Positions 32,731-42,023 of a DNA stretch of 47,949 nucleotides are shown one piece after another; positions within the stretch are counted from its first letter, which is position 1, and each line of letters starts with the position of its first letter. Below the pieces are notes generated by a model. That model searched no databases, had not been told where the DNA came from, and saw only the letters and a list, made by a program, of their open reading frames with translations. This stretch comes from Spirochaetota bacterium. Its GTDB lineage: Bacteria > Spirochaetota > Spirochaetia > SPDA01 > JAJSAL01. The translations under genes were made by a program, and so were the position numbers. The stretch lies in contig JAJSAL010000017.1 of the NCBI GenBank assembly GCA_024274705.1, positions 1 to 47,949 on the forward strand. Reading direction: 5' to 3'.

Positions 32731-33681
32731 ATGGCAAATCCTGAAAAAAAGAAACCGCTTATACTCAAGCAGAAACCGATGTTCCAGGTGGTGTATGCCC
32801 TCATTCCCCTTGCTGTCCTGTCGATTTATTTTTTCGGATGGCGCAGCCTGGCAGTACTGGCTGCGGTCAATACCGCCGGCTTCATGGCGGAATACCTGAT
32901 GGTGCGGAGATATAATCAGCAGGTCAGTTCGGCTGTATTCGTGTCTAATTTTATCTATGCCCTCTCCCTTCCCCCCACGATACCTCTGTGGATTGCCGTA
33001 GTGGGAATTGTATTCGGAATTATTTTCGGCAAAATGGTATTCGGAGGATTCGGGCGGAACATATTAAATCCTGCGATATCCGGAAGGGCGTTTATCTATG
33101 TCAGTTTCGGTGTCCATCTCACATCCCGCTGGGTCAATCCCCTGTGGGGTGGTGCCGGCGGATTCGCCGTGTGGCAGGCAGATAGCGTATCCGGTGCTAC
33201 GCCGTTGATCAGGCTGGCCGGCGGAGAAGCAGTCGACGTACTGAAGCTCTCCCTGGGGAATGTGGCCGGGTCCTTTGGTGAGACCTCGGCGATCCTCATC
33301 CTTATCTGCGGAATATACCTGATGGTTCGGAAAGTCGCCAGTTACCGGATCGTTTTCGGCGGAGCCATAGGTTTTCTGGCATTACAGACGATTCTGTGGC
33401 TCCTGGAACTCGGGAAATTCTACGATCCGTTCAGCGCGTTGTTAAGCGGGAGTTTCCTCTTCGGCGTCATGTTCTGTATTACCGATCCTATTTCCGCTTC
33501 CCAAACGACAAATACCGGCAGGTGGATCTATGGTTTGATCTTCGGCCTCTTGTGTGCCCTGATACGCACATTCTCCTCCTGGCCGGAGGCTGTCACCTTT
33601 GCTGTCCTTATTGCCAATATGTTCGCTCCGCTTCTGGATCATATTATCAAGCAGTCCAAGAAAAAGGCGAAAGCAGCATGA
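32731..33681 (+). CDS. nqrB: NQR/Rnf complex membrane subunit, NqrB-like (RnfD homologue)
   Basis: A 316-residue membrane protein with the marks of NqrB/RnfD: FGRNILNPAISGRAFIYVSF, SVSGATPL (the flavin-attachment threonine region), GSFGETSAILILICGIYLMV and FGVMFCITDPISASQTTNTG, ending IANMFAPLLDH. The GRNxxNPAxxGRAF and NxFAPLxDH forms are closer to NqrB than to RnfD. It is about 90 residues shorter than Vibrio NqrB, lacking the N-terminal extension. It would carry covalent FMN and form the ion channel. Its gene overlaps the next by four bases. Confidence 0.82.
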   Translation: MANPEKKKPLILKQKPMFQVVYALIPLAVLSIYFFGWRSLAVLAAVNTAGFMAEYLMVRRYNQQVSSAVFVSNFIYALSLPPTIPLWIAVVGIVFGIIFGKMVFGGFGRNILNPAISGRAFIYVSFGVHLTSRWVNPLWGGAGGFAVWQADSVSGATPLIRLAGGEAVDVLKLSLGNVAGSFGETSAILILICGIYLMVRKVASYRIVFGGAIGFLALQTILWLLELGKFYDPFSALLSGSFLFGVMFCITDPISASQTTNTGRWIYGLIFGLLCALIRTFSSWPEAVTFAVLIANMFAPLLDHIIKQSKKKAKAA

Positions 33682-34292
33682 AAAAAGAAGGGTTTTTTCC
33701 GGAACGTATGTTCCCGGTTATATTCATGTTCGTTATCACCGTGGTGTGCATTGCAGGAGTGTCTTTTCTCTACCTGTCCACCAAGGACATGGTGCTCCTT
33801 AACGAGTCGCTTTTCCTTAAGAAATCCGTATTGTATGCTTCGAATATACTGATACCCGGGGACAGCCTTTCTATCAACGAGGTATACCAGGACCGGGTGG
33901 AGGAAGTGAAAGGTGAAGATGACACCATCGATTATTTCCGGATTAAAGGAGAGGAAGGTGATGCCACAGAAGGATATGTGGTGTTTCAGGATGGGCCGGG
34001 GTTATGGGGCTCCATTACCGCCGTAATCGGGTATAAGAATGACCTGGAAACCCTGACAGGTATCGACTTTATCTATCAGAACGAAACACCCGGTCTGGGA
34101 GCAAGGATTATGGAATCCTGGTTCCGGGAACAGTTCCGGGGAAAGAGGGGGCCTTTTTCCCGGGTGCCGGAAGGTACGTCTGCTGCTGAAAACGAGTTCG
34201 ATGCTATAACCGGTGCTACCAGGACTTCCGCGGCGGTAGAGAAAATCGTGAATAACAGCAGTAAGACGGTAGTGGAAGCCGTCAGGAAATAG
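33678..34292 (+). CDS. nqrC: NQR/Rnf complex FMN-carrying subunit, NqrC-like (RnfG homologue)
   Basis: A 204-residue protein with one N-terminal membrane helix (MFPVIFMFVITVVCIAGVSF) and a periplasmic FMN-binding domain. Marks: FQDGPGLWGSITAVIGYKND, FIYQNETPGLGARIMESWFR and DAITGATRTSAAV, in which the threonine of GAT is the covalent FMN attachment site. The start overlaps the previous stop (ATGA). An open frame continuing upstream to 33396 is antisense-like read-through and not supported. Confidence 0.87.
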   Translation: MKKEGFFPERMFPVIFMFVITVVCIAGVSFLYLSTKDMVLLNESLFLKKSVLYASNILIPGDSLSINEVYQDRVEEVKGEDDTIDYFRIKGEEGDATEGYVVFQDGPGLWGSITAVIGYKNDLETLTGIDFIYQNETPGLGARIMESWFREQFRGKRGPFSRVPEGTSAAENEFDAITGATRTSAAVEKIVNNSSKTVVEAVRK

Positions 34293-34305
34293 GAAAGGAG
34301 TATTC

Positions 34306-34920
34306 ATGGCAAAAGGAAAAGTTAAGCGGGTACTTCTCGATGATCTGGGAGGTAACAACCCGGTTTTTGCCCAGATCCTGGGTATCTGTTCCACCCTGGC
34401 AGTAACGAATGTGGTCAGGAATACCGTTGTCATGGTAGCAGGGGTGATTTTTACTGCCGCCCTGTCCAATGTTACGGTATCCATTTTAAGAAAATATATT
34501 CCCCCCCGGGTACGGATGATGGTTGAAACACTGATCATCGCAACATATGTGATCATCGTGGATATTGTGCTCAGGGCGTATGTGCCGGATATCTGGAGAC
34601 AGCTTGGACCGTACGTGGGGCTTATCATCACCAACTGTATTATCATGGGACGGACCGAGGCTTTTGCCCTTTCGAATAAACCGGGGATTTCATTGGTAGA
34701 TGGCATTGCTTCCGGTATGGGGTATGCCTATGTTCTCCTGATTATCGCCTTTTTTCGGGAACTCCTGGGCTCCGGAACGATATGGGGTGTGCCGGTGTTC
34801 GGGAGCTGGTGGACCAACTGGTCCATCATGGTGATGCCTCCGGGAGCGTTCTTTATGCTGGCCATCTTCATCTGGTTCGTGAGAGGGGCCCTTATGAAAC
34901 CGAAAGAGGAGAAAAAGTAA
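34306..34920 (+). CDS. nqrD: NQR complex subunit NqrD (RnfE homologue)
   Basis: A 204-residue protein with about six helices. NNPVFAQILGICSTLAVT and YVGLIITNCIIMGRTEAFAL match NqrD (ILGICSxLAVT, GLIITNCIxMGRxEAFA) better than RnfE. ISLVDGIASGMGYAYVLLII and FFRELLGSGTIWG follow. With NqrE it holds a membrane-embedded FeS centre in known complexes. AGGAAAGGAG precedes the ATG. Confidence 0.9.
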   Translation: MAKGKVKRVLLDDLGGNNPVFAQILGICSTLAVTNVVRNTVVMVAGVIFTAALSNVTVSILRKYIPPRVRMMVETLIIATYVIIVDIVLRAYVPDIWRQLGPYVGLIITNCIIMGRTEAFALSNKPGISLVDGIASGMGYAYVLLIIAFFRELLGSGTIWGVPVFGSWWTNWSIMVMPPGAFFMLAIFIWFVRGALMKPKEEKK

Positions 34921-35513
34921 TGGAATCCTCACTCTTTCCTGTCGCCGTTTTTTTTGCGTCCATATTCACCAGCAATATTCTCCTTACCAATTATCTGGGA
35001 ATGTGTTCCTTCCTCGCGGTCTCCCGGGAGTTGAAAACCTCCCTCGGTCTCGGCGCGGCTGTCATCTTTGTCATGGCAACCACGAGTTTGCTGAACTGGA
35101 TGGTATACCGGTATCTTCTTATACCCCTGGAACTGGAGTACCTCCGGTTTATCGTCTTCATCGTCGTTATCGCAGCTTTTGTACAGCTTGTAGAGATGAT
35201 CATCGAGAGGGTCTCCGACGGCCTGTATGCCGCACTGGGGATTTTCCTTCCCCTGATCACGGTAAACTGCGCGATTCTCGGTGCCAGTCTTTTCATGGTA
35301 ATAAGGGATTATGACATGCTGACCTCCTTCCTGTTCGGTTTGGGCAGCGGAATCGGCTGGAGCCTCGCTATTCTCGCCATGGCCGGAATACGGCAAAAAC
35401 TTAATGCCGCCAGAATCCCCAGGGGGCTGGAGGGAGCGGGAATTACCCTGATCATAACGGGGATGATGGCCCTTGCCTTCATGGGTTTTTCCGGCATGAT
35501 CACTATACAATAA
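34920..35513 (+). CDS. nqrE: NQR complex subunit NqrE (RnfA homologue)
   Basis: A 197-residue six-helix protein. NYLGMCSFLAVSRELKTSLG, LGIFLPLITVNCAILGASLF, FGLGSGIGWSLAILAMAGIR and RGLEGAGITLIITGMMALAF correspond closely to NqrE. It is inverted in topology relative to NqrD in known complexes. The ATG shares one base with the previous stop (TAATG). Confidence 0.9.
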   Translation: MESSLFPVAVFFASIFTSNILLTNYLGMCSFLAVSRELKTSLGLGAAVIFVMATTSLLNWMVYRYLLIPLELEYLRFIVFIVVIAAFVQLVEMIIERVSDGLYAALGIFLPLITVNCAILGASLFMVIRDYDMLTSFLFGLGSGIGWSLAILAMAGIRQKLNAARIPRGLEGAGITLIITGMMALAFMGFSGMITIQ

Positions 35514-35531
35514 GGAACAGAAGGATAGCGT

Positions 35532-36647
35532 ATGTTTCCTGTACAAACTTTAATCATCAGCGTTGGAGCGATTGCGGCGGTCTCGACGATCCTTGCGGTT
35601 ATCATGGTTATCGCTGATGCAACGGTGGCTAACTACGGCGAAGTAACAATAACCATCAATGAAGACATGGAAAAAGCCGTGACGGTAAAAGGGGGGAGGC
35701 CCCTGCTCTCAACTCTTATGGGTGAAGAGATCTTTATTCCCTCCGCGTGCGGAGGCCGCGGCTCCTGCGGTCTGTGCAAGGTAACGATAACCGAAGGGGC
35801 GGGACAGCTCCTTCCAACGGAACTTCCATGGCTGGATGAAGAGGAGAGGAAGAATAATGTGCGTCTTTCCTGCCAGGTGAAAGTCAAGGAAGACATGAAG
35901 ATCTATATCCCGGAAGAGCTGTTCAATGTCAGGCAATATACTACCCGGGTGGAACGGATCCGGGATCTCACTTATGACATCAAAGAGGTTACCCTGAATC
36001 TTCTGGACCCGAAAGCGATCGAGATCAACGCAGGGCAGTTCGTGCAGTTCCAGGTGCCTGAGTACGAACTTACCGACGAACCGGTGTACCGGGCCTATTC
36101 GGTTGCATCCAATCCGGCGGATAAAAGCAAGATCGAATTGGAAATCCGTCTCGTTCCCAATGGGATCTGCACGACCTATGTGCATAACTACCTGAAAGAG
36201 GGGGACGAGGTGATTATCAACGGTCCCTACGGTGAGTTTTTTCTTCGGGACACCCGGCGTGATGTAGTCTGTATTGCCGGCGGTTCGGGGATGGCTCCTA
36301 TCAAGTCCATCCTTCTGGATATGGCGGAAAAAGGAATCAACAGGACGACAAGGTATTTTTTCGGCGCCAGGACTACGAAGGACCTCTTTCTCGTTGAGGA
36401 ACTGAGAGAACTGGAGGAGAAGCTACCGGATTTCGTCTTTATTCCCGCACTTTCGAATCCAGAGGAAGACGCACACTGGGAAGGGGAAACCGGCCTGATA
36501 ACAGATGTAGTAGCACGTCATATGACGTCCGGTAACAATGTGGAAGCTTATTTGTGCGGAAGCCCCGGTATGATCGATGCCTGTACAAAGGTGCTTACCG
36601 GGAAAGGTGTACCGGAAGAACTCATCTATTACGATAAATTCGCGTAA
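35532..36647 (+). CDS. nqrF: NQR complex NADH-oxidising subunit NqrF
   Basis: A 371-residue protein with an N-terminal membrane helix (TLIISVGAIAAVSTILAVIM), a 2Fe-2S ferredoxin domain (SACGGRGSCGLCKVTI and RLSCQVKV, the C-x5-C-x2-C...C set), an FAD domain (VYRAYSVASNPADKS) and an NADH domain (VVCIAGGSGMAPIKSILLDM, YLCGSPGMIDAC). It takes electrons from NADH and passes them into the membrane subunits. Rnf complexes use RnfC and RnfB at this point, so the presence of NqrF, not RnfB/C, marks this operon as NQR-type. It is a little shorter than Vibrio NqrF (about 407). Confidence 0.92.
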   Translation: MFPVQTLIISVGAIAAVSTILAVIMVIADATVANYGEVTITINEDMEKAVTVKGGRPLLSTLMGEEIFIPSACGGRGSCGLCKVTITEGAGQLLPTELPWLDEEERKNNVRLSCQVKVKEDMKIYIPEELFNVRQYTTRVERIRDLTYDIKEVTLNLLDPKAIEINAGQFVQFQVPEYELTDEPVYRAYSVASNPADKSKIELEIRLVPNGICTTYVHNYLKEGDEVIINGPYGEFFLRDTRRDVVCIAGGSGMAPIKSILLDMAEKGINRTTRYFFGARTTKDLFLVEELRELEEKLPDFVFIPALSNPEEDAHWEGETGLITDVVARHMTSGNNVEAYLCGSPGMIDACTKVLTGKGVPEELIYYDKFA

Positions 36648-36659
36648 GGGAGCGGAACT

Positions 36660-37145
36660 ATGAAGCAGACTCCGCACATGCATAAAATACAGCAGAACAT
36701 GCGGCCCGGGGTGATAACTCTGGACGGGTTTCTGGGAAAGGATTCACGGAACCTGGTTGATATCCTTATCGGAGACGATGGGGATGTAAAAAGGCTGGGG
36801 TACAACCACAGAGCCATTGCTTTCAGGATGGTGGAGATGCGGGACGAGGGAATGATAGGGCTAGGGGAGTTCGTCAGTGTGGATCCCCACTTTGAAATAA
36901 AAGTGGACAGTGTCCGGGGAAAACTCCCCTGTCCTTTCGGCGATCCCGGGGTGTTTCCGAAGGTGAATACCACGGTGCGCAACCTTTCATTGAACCGGGA
37001 AGTGACATATACTGATCTTCACATCCATTTTATCCTGGTCCACGGGTTCTATGAAGGGAAAGGGTCTCCCTTCAGGCTCGATCCGGAAGTACTGGTTACT
37101 GTACTGGAGGTGGAGAAGCCCGAAGAGGATTATCCGTTTATCTGA
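36660..37145 (+). CDS. Unrecognised soluble protein encoded after nqrF
   Basis: A 161-residue protein without signal peptide, membrane helix or cofactor motif that I recognise. Visible stretches are MRPGVITLDGFLGKDSRNLV, DILIGDDGDVKRLGYNHRAI, VSVDPHFEIKVDSVRGKLPC and LHIHFILVHGFYEGKGSPFR. It begins 12 bp after nqrF with an AGGGAG ribosome site and is probably co-transcribed, ahead of a terminator. Possible roles are an assembly or regulatory factor of the NQR complex, or an unrelated hitchhiker; nothing in the sequence decides this. Confidence 0.7.
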   Translation: MKQTPHMHKIQQNMRPGVITLDGFLGKDSRNLVDILIGDDGDVKRLGYNHRAIAFRMVEMRDEGMIGLGEFVSVDPHFEIKVDSVRGKLPCPFGDPGVFPKVNTTVRNLSLNREVTYTDLHIHFILVHGFYEGKGSPFRLDPEVLVTVLEVEKPEEDYPFI

Positions 37146-37256
37146 CCGCCCTTCCGCATAGTTCCTCCCCGTTGTGTTTCCCGTATCACCGGCCGTCCTT
37201 CGCCTGCCGCCGCGCTTATAGCCCGCATCCCGTTCCCCAGGGTGATGTTTCCGGCG

Positions 37257-37315
37257 GCGGGGTTGGGAAAAGGGAAGGGATACCTGCCGGTACCTGCCCC
37301 GCGTTTTCTTTTTTT
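37257..37315 (+). terminator. Terminator of the NQR operon
   Basis: GCGGGG (37257-37262) and CCCCGC (37297-37302) bracket a GC-rich loop with an inner repeat, followed by TTTTCTTTTTTT. It lies about 110 bp after the last gene. Confidence 0.6.
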
Positions 37316-37400
37316 CGAGAAATCATACTTTTTCTTTGTTGAAATTCATGCAATTCACGTGTGAATTTCCTAAAATTTATATAGACAACCTAGTATACAA

Positions 37401-37427
37401 AAAACTCGTTGGCGTAATCGCCGATAG
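37401..37427 (+). promoter_or_regulatory. Sigma-28 (FliA)-like promoter of the chemotaxis receptor
   Basis: AAAA (37401-37404), a 15-base spacer and GCCGATAG (37420-37427) fit the flagellar sigma-28 pattern TAAA-N15-GCCGATAA at all but two positions. It ends 20 bp before the receptor ATG. Confidence 0.5.
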
Positions 37428-37447
37428 GATTCCAGGAGGACCGTACC

Positions 37448-39286
37448 ATGACGATAGGTAAAAAGCTGCTATCCATCATATTGATCATCATCGTATCATT
37501 CATCATATCCATCGGAGCGTATTTCGTAATCCTTGCGCCGGTCCGGAAGATAGAGGAGGAGAAGTACATCCTCGAAGACCTGAGGGCTTCCATGTACAAT
37601 ATGGAACTGCAGCTGCTCAGGCTTACGTCCAGCCGGTTTGTAGAAACATTCGGTAAATTTATAGAAGCCAAGGAACAGAATACGGCCGCCTTCGCCAGGC
37701 TGCCGGAGTTGACGGTTCTGCCGGAAGCGAGCAGCGCAATACAGGAATCTGTTATTATCATCGAAAGACTGTATCAACTGCTCGAAAAGAATGCAGAAGC
37801 TATTATACGTGCAGCTGAAGAACTGGTCGAAGACGCGGAAATTGTTTATAAAGTCACCAACAACTTTACCCTCCGGACGTTTCATACCAGTGAGTATGGG
37901 AAACAAAACAGCCATTATCCAATGGCGATTGTCCATGTGAACAGCTTTTACAACACCGTGGAAATCCTGGATAACTCGATAACCACTTCACTAAATGTTC
38001 TGGGAAAACAATTTGCACTGATAGATGATGAGATTGCAAAGCTGAATCAAAAGGCCAACATCACCACGATCAGCGTCATAGCAGCACTTCTCCTGTTGAG
38101 CAGCCTCCTTGGGCTTTTCGGCGCCCGGGCTATCGCGAAATCCATTCAGTCTATAGACAGGGACATCGGTATCCTCCAGACCGGCGACCTGAGCCATGCC
38201 TTTACAGTAACATCCAGGGATGAAATCGGAAGGCTGGCTGGAAGGCTCAACACGTTTCTGGAAACCCTTCGTAACACTATGCTTTCGATTCAGCGTACCT
38301 CTTCGACCAATGTGGAAGTAAAAGAAGACCTGGTTGCAACATCCACGGAAACGGCAGCAAGTACGACAGAGATCAACGCGAACGCGGAATCCATTCGCGG
38401 ACAAATTGATAATCTGGATAAAAGTATTGCGGATTCCACAAGAGCAGGGGATACAATTTCCAATAGTATCGAAAGGCTGAACGGGCAGGTCCGGGAACAG
38501 ATGTCCATGGTAGAAGAATCGACCGCTGCCATAACAGAAATGATTTCCTCCATCGAGAATGTTTCCAGGATCATGGAGGGAAATAAAGAAATCACTGATA
38601 ATCTTGTGAGCACCGCGGAAAACGGCGGGAATATGCTGAAGAACACCACCAGGACAATCGGGGAGATCAACGAGAGTGTGGAAAGCATCAGGGGAATGGC
38701 CGGTATGATCCAGCGTATTGCATCCCAGACTAATCTTCTTGCCATGAATGCTGCAATCGAGGCTGCCCACGCGGGAGAGTACGGAAAGGGTTTCGCGGTT
38801 GTCGCCGATGAAATCCGGAAGCTTGCTGAAGCTTCTTCGGACAACTCCAAGGAGATTACCACTATCCTGAAAACCGTCGTCGACAGGATAGGTGCTGCTA
38901 CGGATTCCGGGAGGGACACCAGCAGGGCCTTTGATGAGATCGACACGGAAGTACATAACGTGTCCCGTTCCCTGGATGAAATATCTTTCAGTATGGGTGA
39001 ATTGAAACAAGGCGGAGATCGGATCCTTAAGGCCATGGCGGCTCTTCAGGACGTGTCTGTGAAGGTTCAAAACGGATCGGTGGAAATGAGGGAAGGATCC
39101 GCCCAGGTGAAGCAGGCGATAAACGTTGTACGCAGAGTTTCCTCTGAAGTATCCGGCAGTATCCAGGAGATTTCCACCGGTCTTAAGGAAATATCTTATG
39201 CAGTTAACGGCCTTACGGAGTTATCCGAAAAGATCGGAAGTGTCAGTGATGAACTGGATGGGCAGGTAAATAAATTTAAAACCTGA
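37448..39286 (+). CDS. Methyl-accepting chemotaxis protein
   Basis: A 612-residue receptor. A membrane helix at about 7-29, a periplasmic sensor of about 170 residues rich in helix, a second membrane helix at about 200-220 ([20 protein letters not shown]), a HAMP domain ([20 protein letters not shown]) and a long coiled-coil signalling domain. The hairpin tip reads [20 protein letters not shown] then [17 protein letters not shown], the universal receptor signature. The sensor resembles four-helix-bundle ligand domains; the ligand is unknown. AGGAGG precedes the ATG. Confidence 0.93.
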   Translation: MTIGKKLLSIILIIIVSFIISIGAYFVILAPVRKIEEEKYILEDLRASMYNMELQLLRLTSSRFVETFGKFIEAKEQNTAAFARLPELTVLPEASSAIQESVIIIERLYQLLEKNAEAIIRAAEELVEDAEIVYKVTNNFTLRTFHTSEYGKQNSHYPMAIVHVNSFYNTVEILDNSITTSLNVLGKQFALIDDEIAKLNQKANITTISVIAALLLLSSLLGLFGARAIAKSIQSIDRDIGILQTGDLSHAFTVTSRDEIGRLAGRLNTFLETLRNTMLSIQRTSSTNVEVKEDLVATSTETAASTTEINANAESIRGQIDNLDKSIADSTRAGDTISNSIERLNGQVREQMSMVEESTAAITEMISSIENVSRIMEGNKEITDNLVSTAENGGNMLKNTTRTIGEINESVESIRGMAGMIQRIASQTNLLAMNAAIEAAHAGEYGKGFAVVADEIRKLAEASSDNSKEITTILKTVVDRIGAATDSGRDTSRAFDEIDTEVHNVSRSLDEISFSMGELKQGGDRILKAMAALQDVSVKVQNGSVEMREGSAQVKQAINVVRRVSSEVSGSIQEISTGLKEISYAVNGLTELSEKIGSVSDELDGQVNKFKT

Positions 39287-39302
39287 ACCGTACAGACTGT
39301 TC

Positions 39303-40574
39303 CTATGGCCGAACCCTTCTCCTGTCTCTGGGGAAAAGGCTCGCTTCCTTGACATTGGCGAGCCCTAAAATTTTCTGGGTCAGCCGTTCGAGTCCAATGG
39401 CGAAACCTCCGTGGGGGGGGCATCCGTACTTGAAAATCGTACAGTAATCACTTAAGCCCTCCTCGGTGAGACCGAACTTGGGAAGATTCTCCAGGAGCAT
39501 ATCGTACTCGTTGATCCTCTTCCCTCCGGTGGTGATTTCCAATCCCCGGAACATGAGGTCGAAGCTCTTTGTTTTCTGTCCCTCCGGGTATGTGTAGAAC
39601 GGCCGCTTTTTCCTGGGAAAACTGTGAACAAAGATCAGTTCGACACCATACTCTTCCATCGCCCAGTCGCACAGTACCCGTTCTCCTTCCGGGTTTATTT
39701 CGAATACCCGTTTACCCGTCCGTTTCGAAATGATCTCTTTCCCTTCGTCGTGACTGATCCTTGGGGTGTTATCCAATGCACTTTCTTCGGGCACAGAGGC
39801 GTCGAAGAGCCGGAGCACGTCCTGCTGTTCCTCCCGGACACGGTTGAAGATTGACGTTAAAATACGCATTTCCAGGTCCATGAGATCGTGTTCCGAGTCT
39901 ATGAACCCCATTTCCACATCCAGCGATATATATTCGTTCAGGTGCCTGGGAGTTTCGTGCTTTTCCGCCCTGTATGCGGCTCCGATTTCAAATACCCGCT
40001 CCATGCCGGAAGCCACCATGGCCTGTTTGTAGAACTGGGGAGACTGGGCCAGGAACACTTTCCTGTCGAAGTATTCTACGGTGAAGAGTCCTGTTCCGCC
40101 TTCCGTGCCTGAACCGATGAGTTTACTCGATTTAATTTCGATAAAATCCTCGCCCCGCATATGATCCCCGAAATACTGGACTATTCCCGCCTGCAATTTG
40201 AAGATATTCTGAATTTTCGGGATCCTTAGAGAAATAATCCGGTGATCCAGGATTGCGTCCAGGCTTAAGTTCCCGGGGTCCTGATTCACCGGAATAGGGA
40301 GGTCCGGCGCAGCTTCTGCAAGGACCTGGATGTTCGAAACCTGCAGTTCGAATCCACCCGGGGCTTTCCCGTTTTTCCGGACCGTGCCGAAAGCTGTAAT
40401 AACCGATTCCTGGGTAAAGCCGGGTTTTTCATCCATCACCAGCTGAACGATGCCGGAGCGGTCCCGGAGGAGGATAAAATTCACCTGCCCAAGCTCCCGG
40501 ATCCTGTGTACCCACCCGGACACTGAAATAGTGCTGCCTTCGTGTCCCTTTACTTCATGAGCAAATATGCGCAT
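39303..40574 (-). CDS. aspS: Aspartyl-tRNA synthetase, archaeal type (probably non-discriminating, Asp/Asn)
   Basis: A 423-residue class II synthetase. The N-terminal OB fold has VSGWVHRIRELGQVNFILLR; motif 2 lies in YRAEKHETPRHLNEYISLDV; motif 3 in GGFAIGLERLTQKILG. It lacks the GAD insertion of bacterial AspRS and is the short archaeal/eukaryotic form. It overlaps the gatB end by 20 bases; sharing an operon with gatCAB makes a non-discriminating enzyme, which charges tRNA-Asn with Asp for amidation, likely. ATG 40574 follows GGAGG. Confidence 0.9.
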   Translation of the reverse strand: MRIFAHEVKGHEGSTISVSGWVHRIRELGQVNFILLRDRSGIVQLVMDEKPGFTQESVITAFGTVRKNGKAPGGFELQVSNIQVLAEAAPDLPIPVNQDPGNLSLDAILDHRIISLRIPKIQNIFKLQAGIVQYFGDHMRGEDFIEIKSSKLIGSGTEGGTGLFTVEYFDRKVFLAQSPQFYKQAMVASGMERVFEIGAAYRAEKHETPRHLNEYISLDVEMGFIDSEHDLMDLEMRILTSIFNRVREEQQDVLRLFDASVPEESALDNTPRISHDEGKEIISKRTGKRVFEINPEGERVLCDWAMEEYGVELIFVHSFPRKKRPFYTYPEGQKTKSFDLMFRGLEITTGGKRINEYDMLLENLPKFGLTEEGLSDYCTIFKYGCPPHGGFAIGLERLTQKILGLANVKEASLFPRDRRRVRP

Positions 40575-42018
40575 CGGGTTCCTCCATGTGTTTTGCGAAC
40601 TGAACCTCAAAGCATTCCTGAAGTAATGCCTGAACCATGCCCGGTTCCGCTCTGCCTGAGGTTGCTTTCATTACCCGGCCTACCAGGAATCCCATGGGTT
40701 TCCGGTCCCCCCCCATGATGGCTTCGGAAGCCCGGGGATGTTCTGCTATTACTTTGTCCAGGATCTCTGCTATTTCATTTCTACCGGTTATCTGTTCCCA
40801 TCCCCTTTCCCGTATGATCTCTTTCGGGTCCCTGTCCTCGTCGAAGACGGCATCCAGGGTCTGCTTGGCGATTTTGCCGTGGATATTCCCTTCTTTTAAA
40901 AGGGTAAGGAGGTCGGCGAACCGTTCGGGAGACAGAGGGGAATCAGACAGCGAAATGGATGTGCGCTTCAGGAGCTTCTGTACGTCACCACTGAGCCATG
41001 CAGCTGCTGTCCCGGGATCCGCCCCTTTTTGTACCGCTTCCTCGAAAAAGTCCGCAGTTGTTTTCTCATCGAAAATAAAGTCCGCCTGACTTTCGGTGAG
41101 ATGATATTCGGAAATAAGCCTGCACCTTCTTTCCAGGGGCATCTCGACCATACCGGCTTCCACCGAGGATAAGAATGTCCGGTCCGTTCTGAAAGGAGGA
41201 AGATCCGGGTCCGGGAAGTAGCGGTAATCAGTAGCTTCTTCTTTTGTTCTCATACTCTCTGTCTGGTCACGGTTTTCATTCCACAGACGGGTTTCCTGGA
41301 GTACGGCTTTCCCGCTGGAGAGTATCTCCTCCTGACGGGAAATTTCAAAGTTTAAGGCTTTGCGCACAAACTTGAAGGAGTTGAGATTCTTGATTTCCAC
41401 CTTCTGACCCAGGCCCTGCCCGCGCAGGTTGATCGATACATTTGCGTCGCACCTTAAGGATCCCTCTTCCATGTTTCCGTCGCATACCCCAAGGTACCGG
41501 ACCATCCTCCGGAAATGCTGGAGAAAAACCTCCGCATCTTCGCCCAGTTCCAGGTCCGGTTCTGTAACGATCTCCAGGAGGGGAGTTCCGGTACGGTTGT
41601 AATCCAGGAGGGATATGTCCCCGGCGTGGATCATCTTTCCTGCGTCCTCTTCCAGGTGGACATCATGGATCCGTACCCGCTTTTGTTGTTTCCGGAATTC
41701 CATGTCGAACCAACCCTTAGTTCCTACAGGAGAATGAAACTGGGAAATCTGGTAATTCTTCGGAAGATCCGGGTAAAAATAATTCTTCCGGTCGAAGACG
41801 GTGGTTTCCGCCAGTTCACAGTGGAGTGCCCTGGCAACGAGATAGGCCATGCGGATGGCTTCCTCATTCAGCGTCGGCAGTACTCCCGGGTAGCCCATGC
41901 ATACAGGGCATACATTAGTATTCGGTTCATCTCCGAAGGCGGCCCTGCAGCTGCAAAAAACCTTTGTTTTGGCGAGAAGATGGATATGTATTTCCAATCC
42001 TACGAATGACTGATACAC
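40555..42018 (-). CDS. gatB: Asp/Glu-tRNA amidotransferase subunit B
   Basis: A 487-residue GatB. N-terminal VGLEIHIHLLAKTKVFCSCR and NVCPVCMGYPGVLPTLNEEA carry the four zinc cysteines; NYFYPDLPKNYQISQFHSPV, IHLEEDAGK-type VHLEEDAGKMIHAG and YNRTGTPLLEIVTEPDL are kinase-like core motifs; the C-terminal tail domain (VIAEHPRASEAIMGGDRKPM, GFLVGRVMKATSGRAEPGMV) contacts tRNA. The start is GTG at 42018, 5 bases after the gatA stop with GGAG upstream; the longer open frame upstream is antisense-like sequence over gatA. Confidence 0.93.
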   Translation of the reverse strand: MYQSFVGLEIHIHLLAKTKVFCSCRAAFGDEPNTNVCPVCMGYPGVLPTLNEEAIRMAYLVARALHCELAETTVFDRKNYFYPDLPKNYQISQFHSPVGTKGWFDMEFRKQQKRVRIHDVHLEEDAGKMIHAGDISLLDYNRTGTPLLEIVTEPDLELGEDAEVFLQHFRRMVRYLGVCDGNMEEGSLRCDANVSINLRGQGLGQKVEIKNLNSFKFVRKALNFEISRQEEILSSGKAVLQETRLWNENRDQTESMRTKEEATDYRYFPDPDLPPFRTDRTFLSSVEAGMVEMPLERRCRLISEYHLTESQADFIFDEKTTADFFEEAVQKGADPGTAAAWLSGDVQKLLKRTSISLSDSPLSPERFADLLTLLKEGNIHGKIAKQTLDAVFDEDRDPKEIIRERGWEQITGRNEIAEILDKVIAEHPRASEAIMGGDRKPMGFLVGRVMKATSGRAEPGMVQALLQECFEVQFAKHMEEPDAHICS

Positions 42019-42023
42019 CTTAT

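Noticed and set aside
33396..33677. Upstream extension of the nqrC open frame with a CxxC-like CHLCCPYCQY stretch
   Set aside because: It lies wholly inside nqrB in another frame; the ATG at 33678 fits the NqrC start and overlaps the nqrB stop in the usual way.
32731..36647. Calling the operon a Rnf complex
   Set aside because: NqrF is present, RnfB and RnfC are absent, and the B, D and E subunits carry NQR-type motifs.
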